From the NCBI GenBank assembly GCA_903813345.2, contig CAIIXF020000007.1:36726759-36790758 (forward strand): a stretch of DNA of 64,000 nt. The letters run 5' to 3'. The stretch comes from Owenia fusiformis (lineage: Eukaryota; Annelida; Polychaeta; Sabellida; Oweniidae). A model generated the notes under the pieces. The model saw only the letters and a program-made list of their open reading frames with translations. It was not told the DNA's origin and did no database searches. Each line of letters begins with the position of its first letter. Positions within the stretch are counted from its first letter, which is position 1. This document shows, one piece after another, positions 48,868 to 59,500 of the stretch. A program made the translations under genes and the position numbers.

Positions 48868-49508
48868 CTGAAATAAGAGTGAACATATTAAGCATAATGT
48901 ATAAGCCAGTCAGGGGCATTGGCTAAAAAATACACTTGACCATAGGTCAGATTTTTTCGGTGCCGAAGTTACAAAATTGTCAAATGGTATTTTTTGGTAT
49001 TATATATATGTCATTACATTAAAAATCTTCAGGGAATATATATATAATTATATATATATATATAGTTTCAAGTTTTCCAATCTTTCAGTATCAAAATTGT
49101 TTATACTGTCAGGGTGTACATAACTCCATTTTGGTACATAAAAGGTGAAGATTAAAAGGTTGATTGGATTGAGTGGATTGGGTTCATGTAAAAGGTGGAT
49201 TGGATCAGTAATCTTCAAAATATAGAATTTTTTTCTATTGATCTCACTCTGTTAGATTGATGCATCAACTAATAATGTATGTATTTGTTGTTGTTTTGTT
49301 TTAATTCCTCAAAGGGACCCAAGTGATCACAAAATACTTTGAGAATGGAAATTTTGCTGAGAGGAAGATCAACAGAAAGGGATTCCATATTTTCAAGATT
49401 TCCGATACAATCCACCTTTTACGTGAATCCAATCCACTTGATCCAATCCACCTTTTAATCTTTACTACATAGAATGCTTATGTCCACAAGGGTAATAACA
49501 TAGCAAAC

Positions 49509-49619
49509 CTTGGCTCAAGTGATACTGGAGTTGATGGTTGTGAAGTGGGTGCTGTCAATGCTACTGTGGGTGATGTCGATTCTAACGTGGGTCCTGTCAG
49601 GTCCTCACAGGCATTATCA
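49509..49619 (-). CDS. Transposase gene exon 8 (37 codons)
   Basis: Acceptor TTTCATTTTAG and donor CCAAG|GTTTGC, phase 2 at both ends. Encodes a Ser/Thr/Pro-rich disordered segment (ACEDLTGPTLESTSPT). Joins in frame to exon 9 at 48867. Confidence 0.65.
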
Positions 49620-49999
49620 CTAAAATGAAAGTTATTTTTATTAATGCTAGGTGTTGTAATATCCAATAATAGTGCTAGGTGTTATAATATCCAATAGTAG
49701 ATATATTTAGACAATATCCTTAATAGCACACAAGGTCCAACAGAAGATATTCATTGCTTAGTCAAAAGATGGAGTCATTGATTGCATGGAGAGATGTCAG
49801 TTCTATACACTCACTGGTGTATCAGGTGTTCTTAACAAATATTGCAAGTGATCTACCATACTGTATAAGTGGTATTTAATCCGAGTGGTTAATTTGCCGA
49901 ATGGTCAAATTTTATCAATTTCCTAATTTAATTTTCCTAATGACAAGAAACGTCCCACTGGTATCTGATATATACAAACATTATAATAAATATGCTTAC

Positions 50000-50161
50000 A
50001 CAGGAGGAATAGATGCGTCCAGAAGTGTGGATCTGTTGTCCAGGACTGGAGTTGAGTGGGTAGATGATGTTCCTACTAGGGTTTCTTCATCTGCACTGAG
50101 ATTACTATTGCTGGTTTCATCAAGATTTTGACTTGTGATGCTCGCTGCCTTGCCATCACTA
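50000..50161 (-). CDS. Transposase gene exon 7 (54 codons)
   Basis: Acceptor TTCAATTGTAG, donor CCTGT|GTAAGC, phase 2 at both ends. Encodes an acidic Ser-rich stretch (NLSADEETLVGTSSTHST). No domain. Confidence 0.65.
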
Positions 50162-50688
50162 CTACAATTGAAAAACACTATATAATAACTCTAAAAAAAT
50201 CTAAATTGAGACACATGGTGAACAATAAAGCATCCTCGACAGATGCAGACAAACATCAACATAAAAGAATTTTGGATAATCCAAAATGGCCACCTTAACA
50301 TTTAGAATGCCTAAAAACTTATCAGTTATAAACTTTCATAGGTAAAAACATCCCTGAAAACTTCAGATGAGACCCCTCAAATGATTTCACCAGAAACCTG
50401 TAGACAAGATTTAGCCTGCTCATCCACCCGGCAACCTGTGTACAATGAAGACCCCAAAAATACTATAAAATGAGACTGATTCCAATATTTGCCTGTGAAA
50501 GAGTATCAGTATGGCATTTTGAAACAACTTCCTAGAAAGAGCACAGAGAAATAAATGCTGGCACATAAGAAGAGAAATCTGAGCAAATAAGGGATGGTGA
50601 CAAAGTCTCATGGTACATGTAAGTTGAGCCAAAAAAGTAGAAAACAGCATTGTATCATTTGCTTTGATTAAATTATTGAATTTATTAC

Positions 50689-52400
50689 CTGATCATTTGC
50701 GATGTATTCCATTCTGCACACAAGCCACCCACAGGTTCTATGCTCAGAAAGCTACTGTCAAGGTCAGAGGACTCACTGCATGATTGAGACATCGAGAATG
50801 CTGGCAGCTGAAGGTCGTTAGATGGCTGTTCCTGGGTAATAGTACGACTGGGCCTCAGTCTTTTTGTTTTGGCACGTATTGGTGTTGAAGTCTGAGGGGG
50901 AGAGGGGGACCCATCATGATGATCATTGTTGCAACTGTGCCACAAAATAAAAACATATTTAAACTAAGATAATGATTTCAATATTTGCCTGTAAAACATT
51001 ATCAATCAGGCATTTTGAGACAACTTCCTAGAAAGAGCATGGAGAAATAAATGCTGGCACATTAGAGAAATTTGAGCAATTAAGGGATGCAGGCCAAATC
51101 TTGAGGTAAGTTGAGTAAGAAAATAGAAACATTTACATTGAATGATTTATTTTGTATAAAATCATTGAATTTAATACCTGATCATAAGTGGTGTATTCCA
51201 GTCTGCACACAAGCCACCCACAGGTTCTATGCTCAGAAAGCTACTGTCAAGGTCAGAGGACTCACTACATGATTGAGAAATTGAGATCGCTGGCAGCTGA
51301 AGGTAATCAGATGGCTGTTCCCGGGTAATAGTACGACTGGGCCTCGGTCTTTTTGTTTTGGCACGTATTGGTGTTGAAGTCTGAGGGGGAGAGGGGGACC
51401 CATCATGATGATCATTGTTGCAACTGTGCCACAAAATTAAAACATATTTAAACTAAGATAATGATTTCAATATTTGCCTGTAAAACATTATCAATCAGGC
51501 ATTTTGAGACAACTTCCTAGAAAGAGCATTGAGAAATAAATGCTGGCACATTAGAGAAATTTGAGCAATTAAGGGATGCAGGCCAAATCTTGAGGTAAGT
51601 TGAGTAAGAAAATAGAAACATTTACATTGAATGATTTATTTTGTATAAAATCATTGAATTTAATACCTGATCATAAGTGGTGTATTCCAGTCTGCACACA
51701 AGCCACCCACAGGTTCTATGCTCAGAAAGCTACTGTCAAGGTCAGAGGACTCACTGCATGATTGAGAAATTGAGATCGCTGGCAGCTGAAGGTAATCAGA
51801 TGGCTGTTCCCGGGTAATAGTACGACTGGGCCTCGGTCTTTTTGTTTTGGCACGTATTGGTGTTGAAGTCTGAGGGGGAGAGGGGGACCCATCATGATGA
51901 TCATTGTTGCAACTGTGCCACAAAATAAAAACATATTTAAACTAAGATAATGATTTCAATATTTGCCTGTAAAAGATTATCAATAAGGCATTTTGAGACA
52001 ACTTCCTAGAAAGAGCATGGAGAAATAAATGCTGGCACATTAGAGAAATTTGAGCAATTAAGGGATGCAGGCCAAATCTTGAGGTAAGTTGAGTAAGAAA
52101 ATAGAAACATTTTCATTGAATGATTATTTTGTATAAAATTATTGAATAAAATACCTGGTCATTTGCGATGTATTCCATTCTGCACACAAGCCACCCTCAG
52201 GTTCTATGCTCAGAAAGCTACTGTCAAGGTCAGAGGACTCACTACATGATTGAGAAATTGAGATTGCTGGCAGCTGAAGGTAATCAGAGGGCTGTTCCAG
52301 GGTAATAGTACGACTGGGCCTCGGTCTTTTTGTTTTGGCACGTATTGGTGTTGAAGTCCGAGGTGGAGAGATGGACTCATCATGATGATCATTGTTGCAA
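50689..52400 (-). CDS. Transposase gene exons 3-6: four tandem copies of an 82-codon exon
   Basis: Exons at 52400-52155, 51912-51667, 51423-51178 and 50934-50689, each exactly 246 bp and phase 2 at both ends, so any number of copies keeps the frame. Acceptors read TTTTGTGGCACAG; donors are AG|GTATT or AG|GTAAT. Start-to-start spacing is 488-489 bp, introns included. The two middle copies encode the same protein; the outer two differ at several residues. Each copy starts SCNNDHHDGSPSPP, then a basic patch (RAKTKRPRPSRT), then a Ser/acidic stretch (SCSESSDLDSSFLSIEP). It appears disordered. Role unknown: possibly nuclear localisation, phosphorylation or multivalent binding. Confidence 0.75.
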
Positions 52401-52718
52401 CTGTGCCACAAAATAAACACACATTTTAAACAAAACAAAGTTAGGGACAAAATTATATTTGTTTATTTACCAACATTTTTATAACAGTGGCACATTGATT
52501 AATATCCAGTGCTGCTTCATACATGTATACAATTTGATTAAAAAAACACATAAACCATGCATAATTTTCTATGTTACATGTACCAATATAACCGACCCTT
52601 ATACTGAACTTAATTCTAAATAAGAAATGAAGAAATTCCATTGATTCATTTTTAAAATGATAAAGTCACAATGGAGAAAAAAGTATTGATCAACATGGTA
52701 GAGCAACACGGTTTGTAC

Positions 52719-52886
52719 CTTGAATATTTCTTTTTCTTATGACAGAATTTAGTTTTCCTTCGTCCTCTTTTCAGTGGTTTCTTCTTTGGTTTTGGCTGAT
52801 TTAGTGGTACTATGGTCTCATCTAGTGTTGTCTCTTCAACTGGTGTGGTCTCATTCTCATATATCACTGGCTTTTGTGACCTTGAA
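52719..52886 (-). CDS. Transposase gene exon 2 (56 codons), basic module copy 2
   Basis: Acceptor TAATTATATTTCAG, donor TCAAG|GTACAA, phase 2 at both ends. An acidic start (ENETTPVEETTLDET) leads into KKPLKRGRRKTKFCHKK, an AT-hook-like basic block also found in exon 1. Confidence 0.65.
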
Positions 52887-53022
52887 CTGAAATATAATTA
52901 TGAAGACATTTCATTGATTAATTTTTAAATTTTATTGATTAATTTTTAAATTGATAATATGTCATCATGTTTAAGTAAATAGAGATAGATTTATCGATAT
53001 GGTAGGATAATATGGTTTGTAC

Positions 53023-53158
53023 CTTGAATGTTTCCTTTTCTTATGACAAAATTTAGTTTTCCTTCGTCCCCTTTTCAGTGGTTTCTTACAATTTAGTAGT
53101 GTGGCCTCATCTAGTTTTCTTGTTGTACTGTACTCCCTGTGTGGAGTTGCCATTTTAT
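53023..53158 (-). CDS. Transposase gene exon 1, basic module copy 1, candidate start
   Basis: An ATG at 53153 (MATPHREYSTTRKLDEATLL) is followed by the basic block KKPLKRGRRKTKFCHKK and donor TCAAG|GTACAA in phase 2. It is preceded five bases upstream by an acceptor (TTATTTTCAG|ATAAAATGG), so a spliced exon lies further upstream. The start is either here or in the exon at 56300. It shares its basic block and splice context with exon 2, indicating exon duplication. Confidence 0.6.
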
Positions 53159-53219
53159 CTGAAAATAAATCAATTAAAATTGCATTCAAACTGACAGACT
53201 GAACAATTTTCAAAAGTTT

Positions 53220-55740
53220 TGAAGATGGAAATAGCATTTTGTGTCATTTTTACAAGTCACTACAAAAAAATTAATTAATTTCTCCCAAATAAGAGTAAGA
53301 TCATCAGATAGGAGACAAAGAAGGCTTTAAAATGGTTTATAAACTATATACCAGTCATGTCTCCTATTACAACTGATCAATTTGACAAAAGTCAGAAAAA
53401 TTAGTCATCAAGACAGGTTTCACGTTGGCTGAAATGGGATTTGTGTCATTTTTAACAAGCCAGTTCAGAAAATATACTCATTTCTCTCAAATAAGAGTAA
53501 GATCATCAGAAAGGACACAAAAAGGGCTTTAAAATGGTGTATAAACTTTATACCAGTCATGTTTCCTATTAAAATGGAACAAATTGAAAAAGACATAAAA
53601 TTTAGTCGTCGCGACAGTTTTAACAGGTATGGAAATGGGATTTTGTGTCATTTTTAACAAGCCAGTTCAGAAAATTTACCAATTTCTCTCAAGTAAGAGT
53701 AAGATCATCAGATAGGAGACAAAGAAGGCTTTAAAATGGTGTATAAACTTGCTACCAGTCATGTTTCCTAATAAAATGGAACAAATTGAAAAAGTCATAA
53801 AATTTAATCATCGCGACAGTTTTAACAGGTATGGAAATGGGATTTTGTGTCATTTTTAACAAGCCAGTTCAGAAAATTTACCAATTTCTCTCAAATAAGA
53901 GTAAGATCATCAGATAGGAGACAATGAAGGCTTTAAAATGGTGTATAAACTTTATACCAGTCATGTGTCCTATTAAAATGGAACAAATTGAAAAAGTCAT
54001 AAAATTCAGTTGTCGCGACAGTTTTAACAGGTATGGAAATGGGATTTTGTGTCATTTTTAACAAGCCAGTTCAGAAAATTTACTAATTTCTCTAAAATAA
54101 GAGTAAGATCATCAGATAAGAGACAATGAAGGCTTTAAAATGGTGTATTAACTTGCTACCAGTCATGTTGACTATTAAAGCTGAACAAATCAACAAAGAC
54201 GGAAAAATTAGTTGCCGCGACAGTTGTCATGGAGATGGAAATGGCATTTTGTGTCGATTATAACAAGCCATTATAGAATATATAATACTTTTCCCCAAGT
54301 AACAGTCACATCATCAGATAGGGCACAATTAGGGCTTTAAAATTGTGTATAAACTTTATACCAGTCATGTTTCCTATCAAAATGGAACAAATTGAAAAAG
54401 TCATAAAATTTAATCGTCGCGACAGTTTTAACGGGATATGGAAATGGGATTTTGTGTCATTTTTAACAAGCCATTACAGAAAATATACTTCTTTTCCCAA
54501 AGTAACAGTCACATCATCAGATAGGGCACAATAAGGGCTTTAAAATGGTGTATAAACTTTATACCAGTCATGTTTCCTATTAAAATGGAACAAATTGAAA
54601 AAGTCATAAAATTTAATCGTCGCGACAGTTTTAACGGATATGGAAATGGGATTTTGTGTCATTTTTAACAAGCCATTACAGAAAATATACTTCTTTTCCC
54701 CAAGTAACAGTCACATCATCAGATAGGGCACAATTAGGGCTTTAAAATGGTGTATAAACTTTATACCAGTCATGTTTCCTATTAAAATGGAACAAATTGA
54801 AAAAGTCATAAAATTTAATCGTCGCGACAGTTTCAACGGATATGGAAATGGGATTTTGTGTCATTTTTAACAAGCCATTACAGAAAATATACTTCTTTTC
54901 CCCAAGTAACAGTCACATCATCAGATAGGGCACAATTAGGGCTTTAAAATGGTGTATAAACTTTATACCATTCATATTTCCTATTAAAATGGAACAAATT
55001 GAAAAAGTCATAAAATTTAATCGTCGCAACAGTTTTAACGGATATGGAAATGGGATTTTGTGTCATTTTTAACAAGCCATTACAGAAAATATACTTCTTT
55101 TCCCCAAGTAATAGTCACATCATCAGATAGGGCACAATTAGGGCTTTAAAATGATGTATAAACTTTGTACCAGTCATGTTTCGTATCAAAACTGAACAAT
55201 TTGATAAAATGAGAAAATGTAGTCATTGTGACAGTTCGCACGGATATGGAAATGGCATTTTGTGTCATTTTTAACAAGCCATTACAGAAAATATACTTCT
55301 TTTCCCCAAGTAACAGTCACATCATCAGATAGGGCACAATTAGGGCTTTAAAATGGTGTATAAACTTTATACCAGTCATGTTTCCCATTTAAACTGAACA
55401 ACTTGACAAAAGTCAGAAAATTCATTCGTCATTCCAGGTTTCACATGGACCGAAATGGGATTTTGTGTCATTTTTAACAAGCCATTACAGAAAATATACT
55501 ACTTTTCCCAAAGTAACAGTCACATCATCAGATAGGAGAGAAATTGGGCTTTATAATGATGTATAAACTTTATACCAGTCATGTTTCATATCAAAACTGA
55601 ACAACTTGACAAAATGAGGAAATTTAGTCCTCGTGGCAGTATTCACGCAGACCGGAATGACATTTTGTGTCATTTTTAGTAAGTCACTTCAGAAATTATA
55701 GTAATTTCTCCTAAATAAAAACTAAAAAATCAGTTAAAAT
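53220..55740. repeat. Minisatellite, 202-bp unit, about 13 copies, in the first intron of the transposase gene
   Basis: The anchor TTTTGTGTCATTTTTAACAA recurs every 202-203 bp (53641, 53843, 54045, 54247, 54450, 54652, 54854, 55056, 55258, 55461, 55663), with diverged copies at 53236 and 53439. Central copies are nearly identical and edge copies are worn, the usual sign of unequal exchange in the middle of an array. No ORF of interest. Confidence 0.9.
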
Positions 55741-56137
55741 ACAACAATAGCTTTGTATTGACATACATAATATATGCAACGGAGGTTTAATATAAAAGTA
55801 AGAGACATAAATAAATTGAACAAAATTTGGTAAATAGCCACTTTGGAATGAAAATTGGATGCAAGAAGTGGTGTACTTTTGACACGTTTTTTCAATAACA
55901 ACGATGACCCAACATATTAATCCTAATCTAAGTGAATAAATGTGTACTCAAAGGTGTCATGAATAGGTTTAAAGTGCTGAAATTCAGTGTTAAAATGAAG
56001 AAAATTGACGAGCAAAAAAACAAAATGGCGATTTTGGATTTTCACAATATTAAATCAATATCGTGACCAATTTAGGCAATTTGATGCCTATTAAACAAGT
56101 TCAACACTAAAAATGAAGTCAGTGTCAAATGTCTTAC

Positions 56138-56300
56138 CAATATTTGTGAAGGTTAGTGTGGTTTCATTGCGGAAATATGAGTAAAATCTATGATGCTTCA
56201 ACTTCGGACCGTATTTTTTCTCGCGTTGCGTCAACTTCCGGCCCTTCGCCAAGCCGAGGCCACCATTTAACACGGCGCCAATGGCTCGTTGCATACCCAT
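56138..56300 (-). CDS. Candidate first exon of the transposase gene, starting in the TIR
   Basis: ATG at 56300 within the right TIR opens a frame of 54 codons (MGMQRAIGAVLNGGLGLAKG at the start) ending at donor ATTG|GTAAGAC (56138, phase 1). Splicing to the acceptor at 53158 gives G+AT, AAA, ATG, in frame with exon 1. It is basic, with no THAP C2CH pattern. It may equally be 5' UTR. Local CpG and GC content is higher than in surrounding DNA. Confidence 0.4.
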
Positions 56301-56315
56301 CTGATAGAGCCCATG
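56287..56315 (-). repeat. Right terminal inverted repeat of P-like transposon
   Basis: Mirror of 40791-40819. An ATG at 56300-56298 lies within it and opens the first candidate exon of the transposase gene. GTCTGAG follows directly at 56316-56322. Confidence 0.85.
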
Positions 56316-56546
56316 GTCTGAGTTGACTGTTATATGCATGTTCACTGTAATGCGCCTTTAAACGATGCGCATATTTACACAGGTAAAGCGATTCTACCAT
56401 TTGCCAGCAGGTGTATTGCGTATGGTCTATCCAGCGTATATTATTTTTAACATTAAGTCTTACCATCATGTAGCTACCTCATTCATTAGTTCTAGAGATG
56501 AAAATACCGAAGCTTCGTAATGGTTTACATTGGACCTCAGATTGGA

Positions 56547-59500
56547 ATGGCAGTTAATGGGATTGGATTTCTATTTTTCATGACTTGTATAGGTAGGCAA
56601 CGTTAGTCCATATATTTTAATTACCTAGTTTTTTCTCATTTTCCTTCAATGTTTGTGTTTTATGGATTATGATGCATGATGGCTTTGCGAACGGATGTTG
56701 ACCCTTTGAATTGCCTATGGACTTCGAGACTGGATCTTATCTATCCCACATCATTTGAAACTGAATACTCTATCTTTTATGAGTACTAGTATCTACAACT
56801 ATTTTTGATGTTATGAGTATTGGCTATCAATTTTTCAATTTTTCTTCAACATTTATTGTAATGACTTCTCAGTATGAATGAAATGTCCCTTGGTGTTCTG
56901 GTCCTGGATTGTGATATTGGTTCTCGATTGGAGGGGGAGGGGGATGTTAGACATTGTTTCCTTTCACGTTAGATCATGGTTTTTGGATATATAGGGTCTA
57001 CTTTTCTTATGACAGATTTACACGTACAGTTTGCTTTTGTTGGGTTTCCTTAACGTTTTTAGTCACCCTTCCCTTTTGGCATTTGTGCCTATATATTTTT
57101 ATTCTCTTCGTTAATTCGTTTGTTTCTTATTTGAAAATATTGCAAAATAAATTTCTTCCTAATTTAGAGATCGATGTTTATTGCCGTGGCGGTCGTGGCG
57201 GGTCAAGAGGCGGGGGAGGTAGAGCTCGGATATATTCGGGGACCCCGAGTAGAATTTACTCCGCCGGTGGGGGCAGATCACGTGGTTTTAACCTTGAACA
57301 GTCAAGATACAATATAACAAATCAAGAAACGCGTATACCGCTACCAGTATAACTATACTACATGTTAAATCCCTATCTAGGCCCATTAAGCTGTCAACGC
57401 AAACATTAATGTGGTTTCATATTCCAGCAAGTTGCAGAAGTTGCTTCTCAAAGCAGAATTAGGATTTAGCTAGAGCCCAGATTTGTGTTACTGTAAACAG
57501 AGAAATATATTTAATTTCTCATCATTTAGGTTTTTTAGATAATAATGTTATTTATCTTATTTGATTTAGTTTGTTGACGAAATATAAATAAATAGACTGT
57601 ATACTGTTAAAAAATCATCGTTAGATTATTTAAAAGGATGAGATTTCGTTGATTTATTTCTGCAAGATTACGCTTATATAAAGAGTTTACAGTAATAGAC
57701 AAACCAAACTGCTTTTAAGAGAATGCGTTACCCTTTACATTTTAAATGTAGCAAACTTTATCATTAATATTATTTGTCGAATCCATCTAAAGTCTTGGAT
57801 CTATCAATAATTTTCAATAGAGTACTGTGAAAGAATGCTGGTACATGTATCTCAAATATTTTCAACGTTTTTTAATCTATTTTGAGTGACAAATATTTTA
57901 GTAGATTGATTTCAGTAGAGGTTGATTAGATGATACAAGATAGTTAACTTTGCAAACTCTTTTTGTGATCTTTATATCCTTTTCGGTTGCAATTTTTTTG
58001 TATTTTTAATACTGTACATTGAGTGTGAGCGTACTGAAGGGTCAGTATTATAGTACCCCACACAAGTTTTTGATCATAACTTTAACCAGTGATTTGAACA
58101 TTCTACCCTTATCTCTGCCTATACTATTTGTTATTAAAAGCACAGATAATCTGGAGGCAATTTTCATTTATTGAGTCATATGTTTTATAATAGTTAAAGG
58201 CAGTAATTTCAAAATGCTACACAGTGGCCAATGTTTTACCAAATTGCTATATTGTTTCAATTTACATGATGTTCAAACTGTACATTTATGATTCAACCAT
58301 GACAACACCTTGACAACTAGATATCAAGGCAAGTATATTTCCAGAATTACCTCTAGTTTATCAGTGTGCTAATTTTATAACAAATAGTTTAGGGTAGAGT
58401 GTTCCAATCACGGGTCAAAGTTATTATCAAAAACTTGTGTGGGGTACTAGTGACTAGAACTGTAGCATTCTACATAGCCTTTACATTTAATTAACATAAG
58501 ACTATTCTATGTTCTATCCATTAGACATTTTAACAGTTAAGTATTCATGTTTACACCTTATCAATGTTTAGTAGTTACACTCTTCCAAGACTTCTACTGC
58601 AGAGGTATCAGATGACAAACAAACTGGCTTAATCACTGATGATATGGGAATTCTATACGGCTAGTGTAGCGGTATACGCTGCCATAGGAGATTTCTTGAT
58701 TTGGGTTGCGCAGTGGAAGAAGTTCGAACAACGGATATAGAATTAGTTCATATAGATTCACCAGAGCGCAATCCATGGCAAACGAAAGGTATGTTGCTTC
58801 TTAATTGAATCTGGTAGATGTTGCATCTCTGGTCATCTCTGGTTACGGATACCAATATAAAGAATTGATGGAGTTCATACTCGAAGAAAGGATCTGTACG
58901 TCGGGTCGGATGTTCCCGTGATGTTCCTGCAGTATGTTTATGTACTAGTAATGAATGTCGATTGTCTTATCTTAATTGTCTGATTATTGTTTTATGGTAT
59001 CAATCATTCGATAAAATCACATTTACCGAATATAATTCAAATAAAATCAAACAGTTTTTGTAATTGATATAAAGCCACGATTTAATCATGGGTCGTTGAC
59101 CAAAGAACACCACGGGACACAATTTGAACCATTGTGTTCATTGTTCCGATTGTGACAGTGATGTGCACACGCGCTAGCTGAAGAAAATAAGATAGCATTG
59201 TGTGTAATGAATGTCGATTGTCTTATCTTAATTGTCTGATTATTGTTTTATGGTATCAATCATTCGATAAAATCACATTTACCGAATATAAATCAAATAA
59301 AATCAAACATTTTTTGTAATTGATATAAAGCCACGATTTAATCATGGGTCGCTGACCAAAGAACACCACGAGACACAATTTGAACCATTGTGTTCATTGT
59401 TCCGATTGTGACAGTGATGTGCACACGCGCTAGCTGAAGAAAATAAGATAGCATTGTGTGTAATGAATGTCGATTGTCTTATCTTAATTGTCTGATTATT

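Larger units (their letters stand above)
40791..56315. mobile_element. Giant P-element-like DNA transposon with two convergent genes
   Basis: Left end CATGGGCTCTACCACCTGGG (40791) and right end, read inward on the minus strand, CATGGGCTCTATCAGATGGG (56315) match at 24 of the first 29 positions. GTCTGAG directly abuts both ends (40784-40790 and 56316-56322); a preceding G makes it 8 bp if the last TIR base is assigned to the duplication. P elements also begin CATG, have 31-bp TIRs and make 8-bp duplications. Inside are a plus-strand zinc-finger ORF and a minus-strand transposase gene of the P/THAP9 (TNP-like RNase H) family, pointing towards each other, and smaller nested elements between them. 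Deleting it and one copy of the duplication restores a periodic host repeat. At 15.5 kb it is far larger than the 2.9-kb Drosophila P element. Confidence 0.88.

Noticed and set aside
56188-56469. 93-aa minus-strand ORF spanning the transposon's right end
   Set aside because: It crosses the TIR/host junction and is out of frame with the splice-supported candidate exon.
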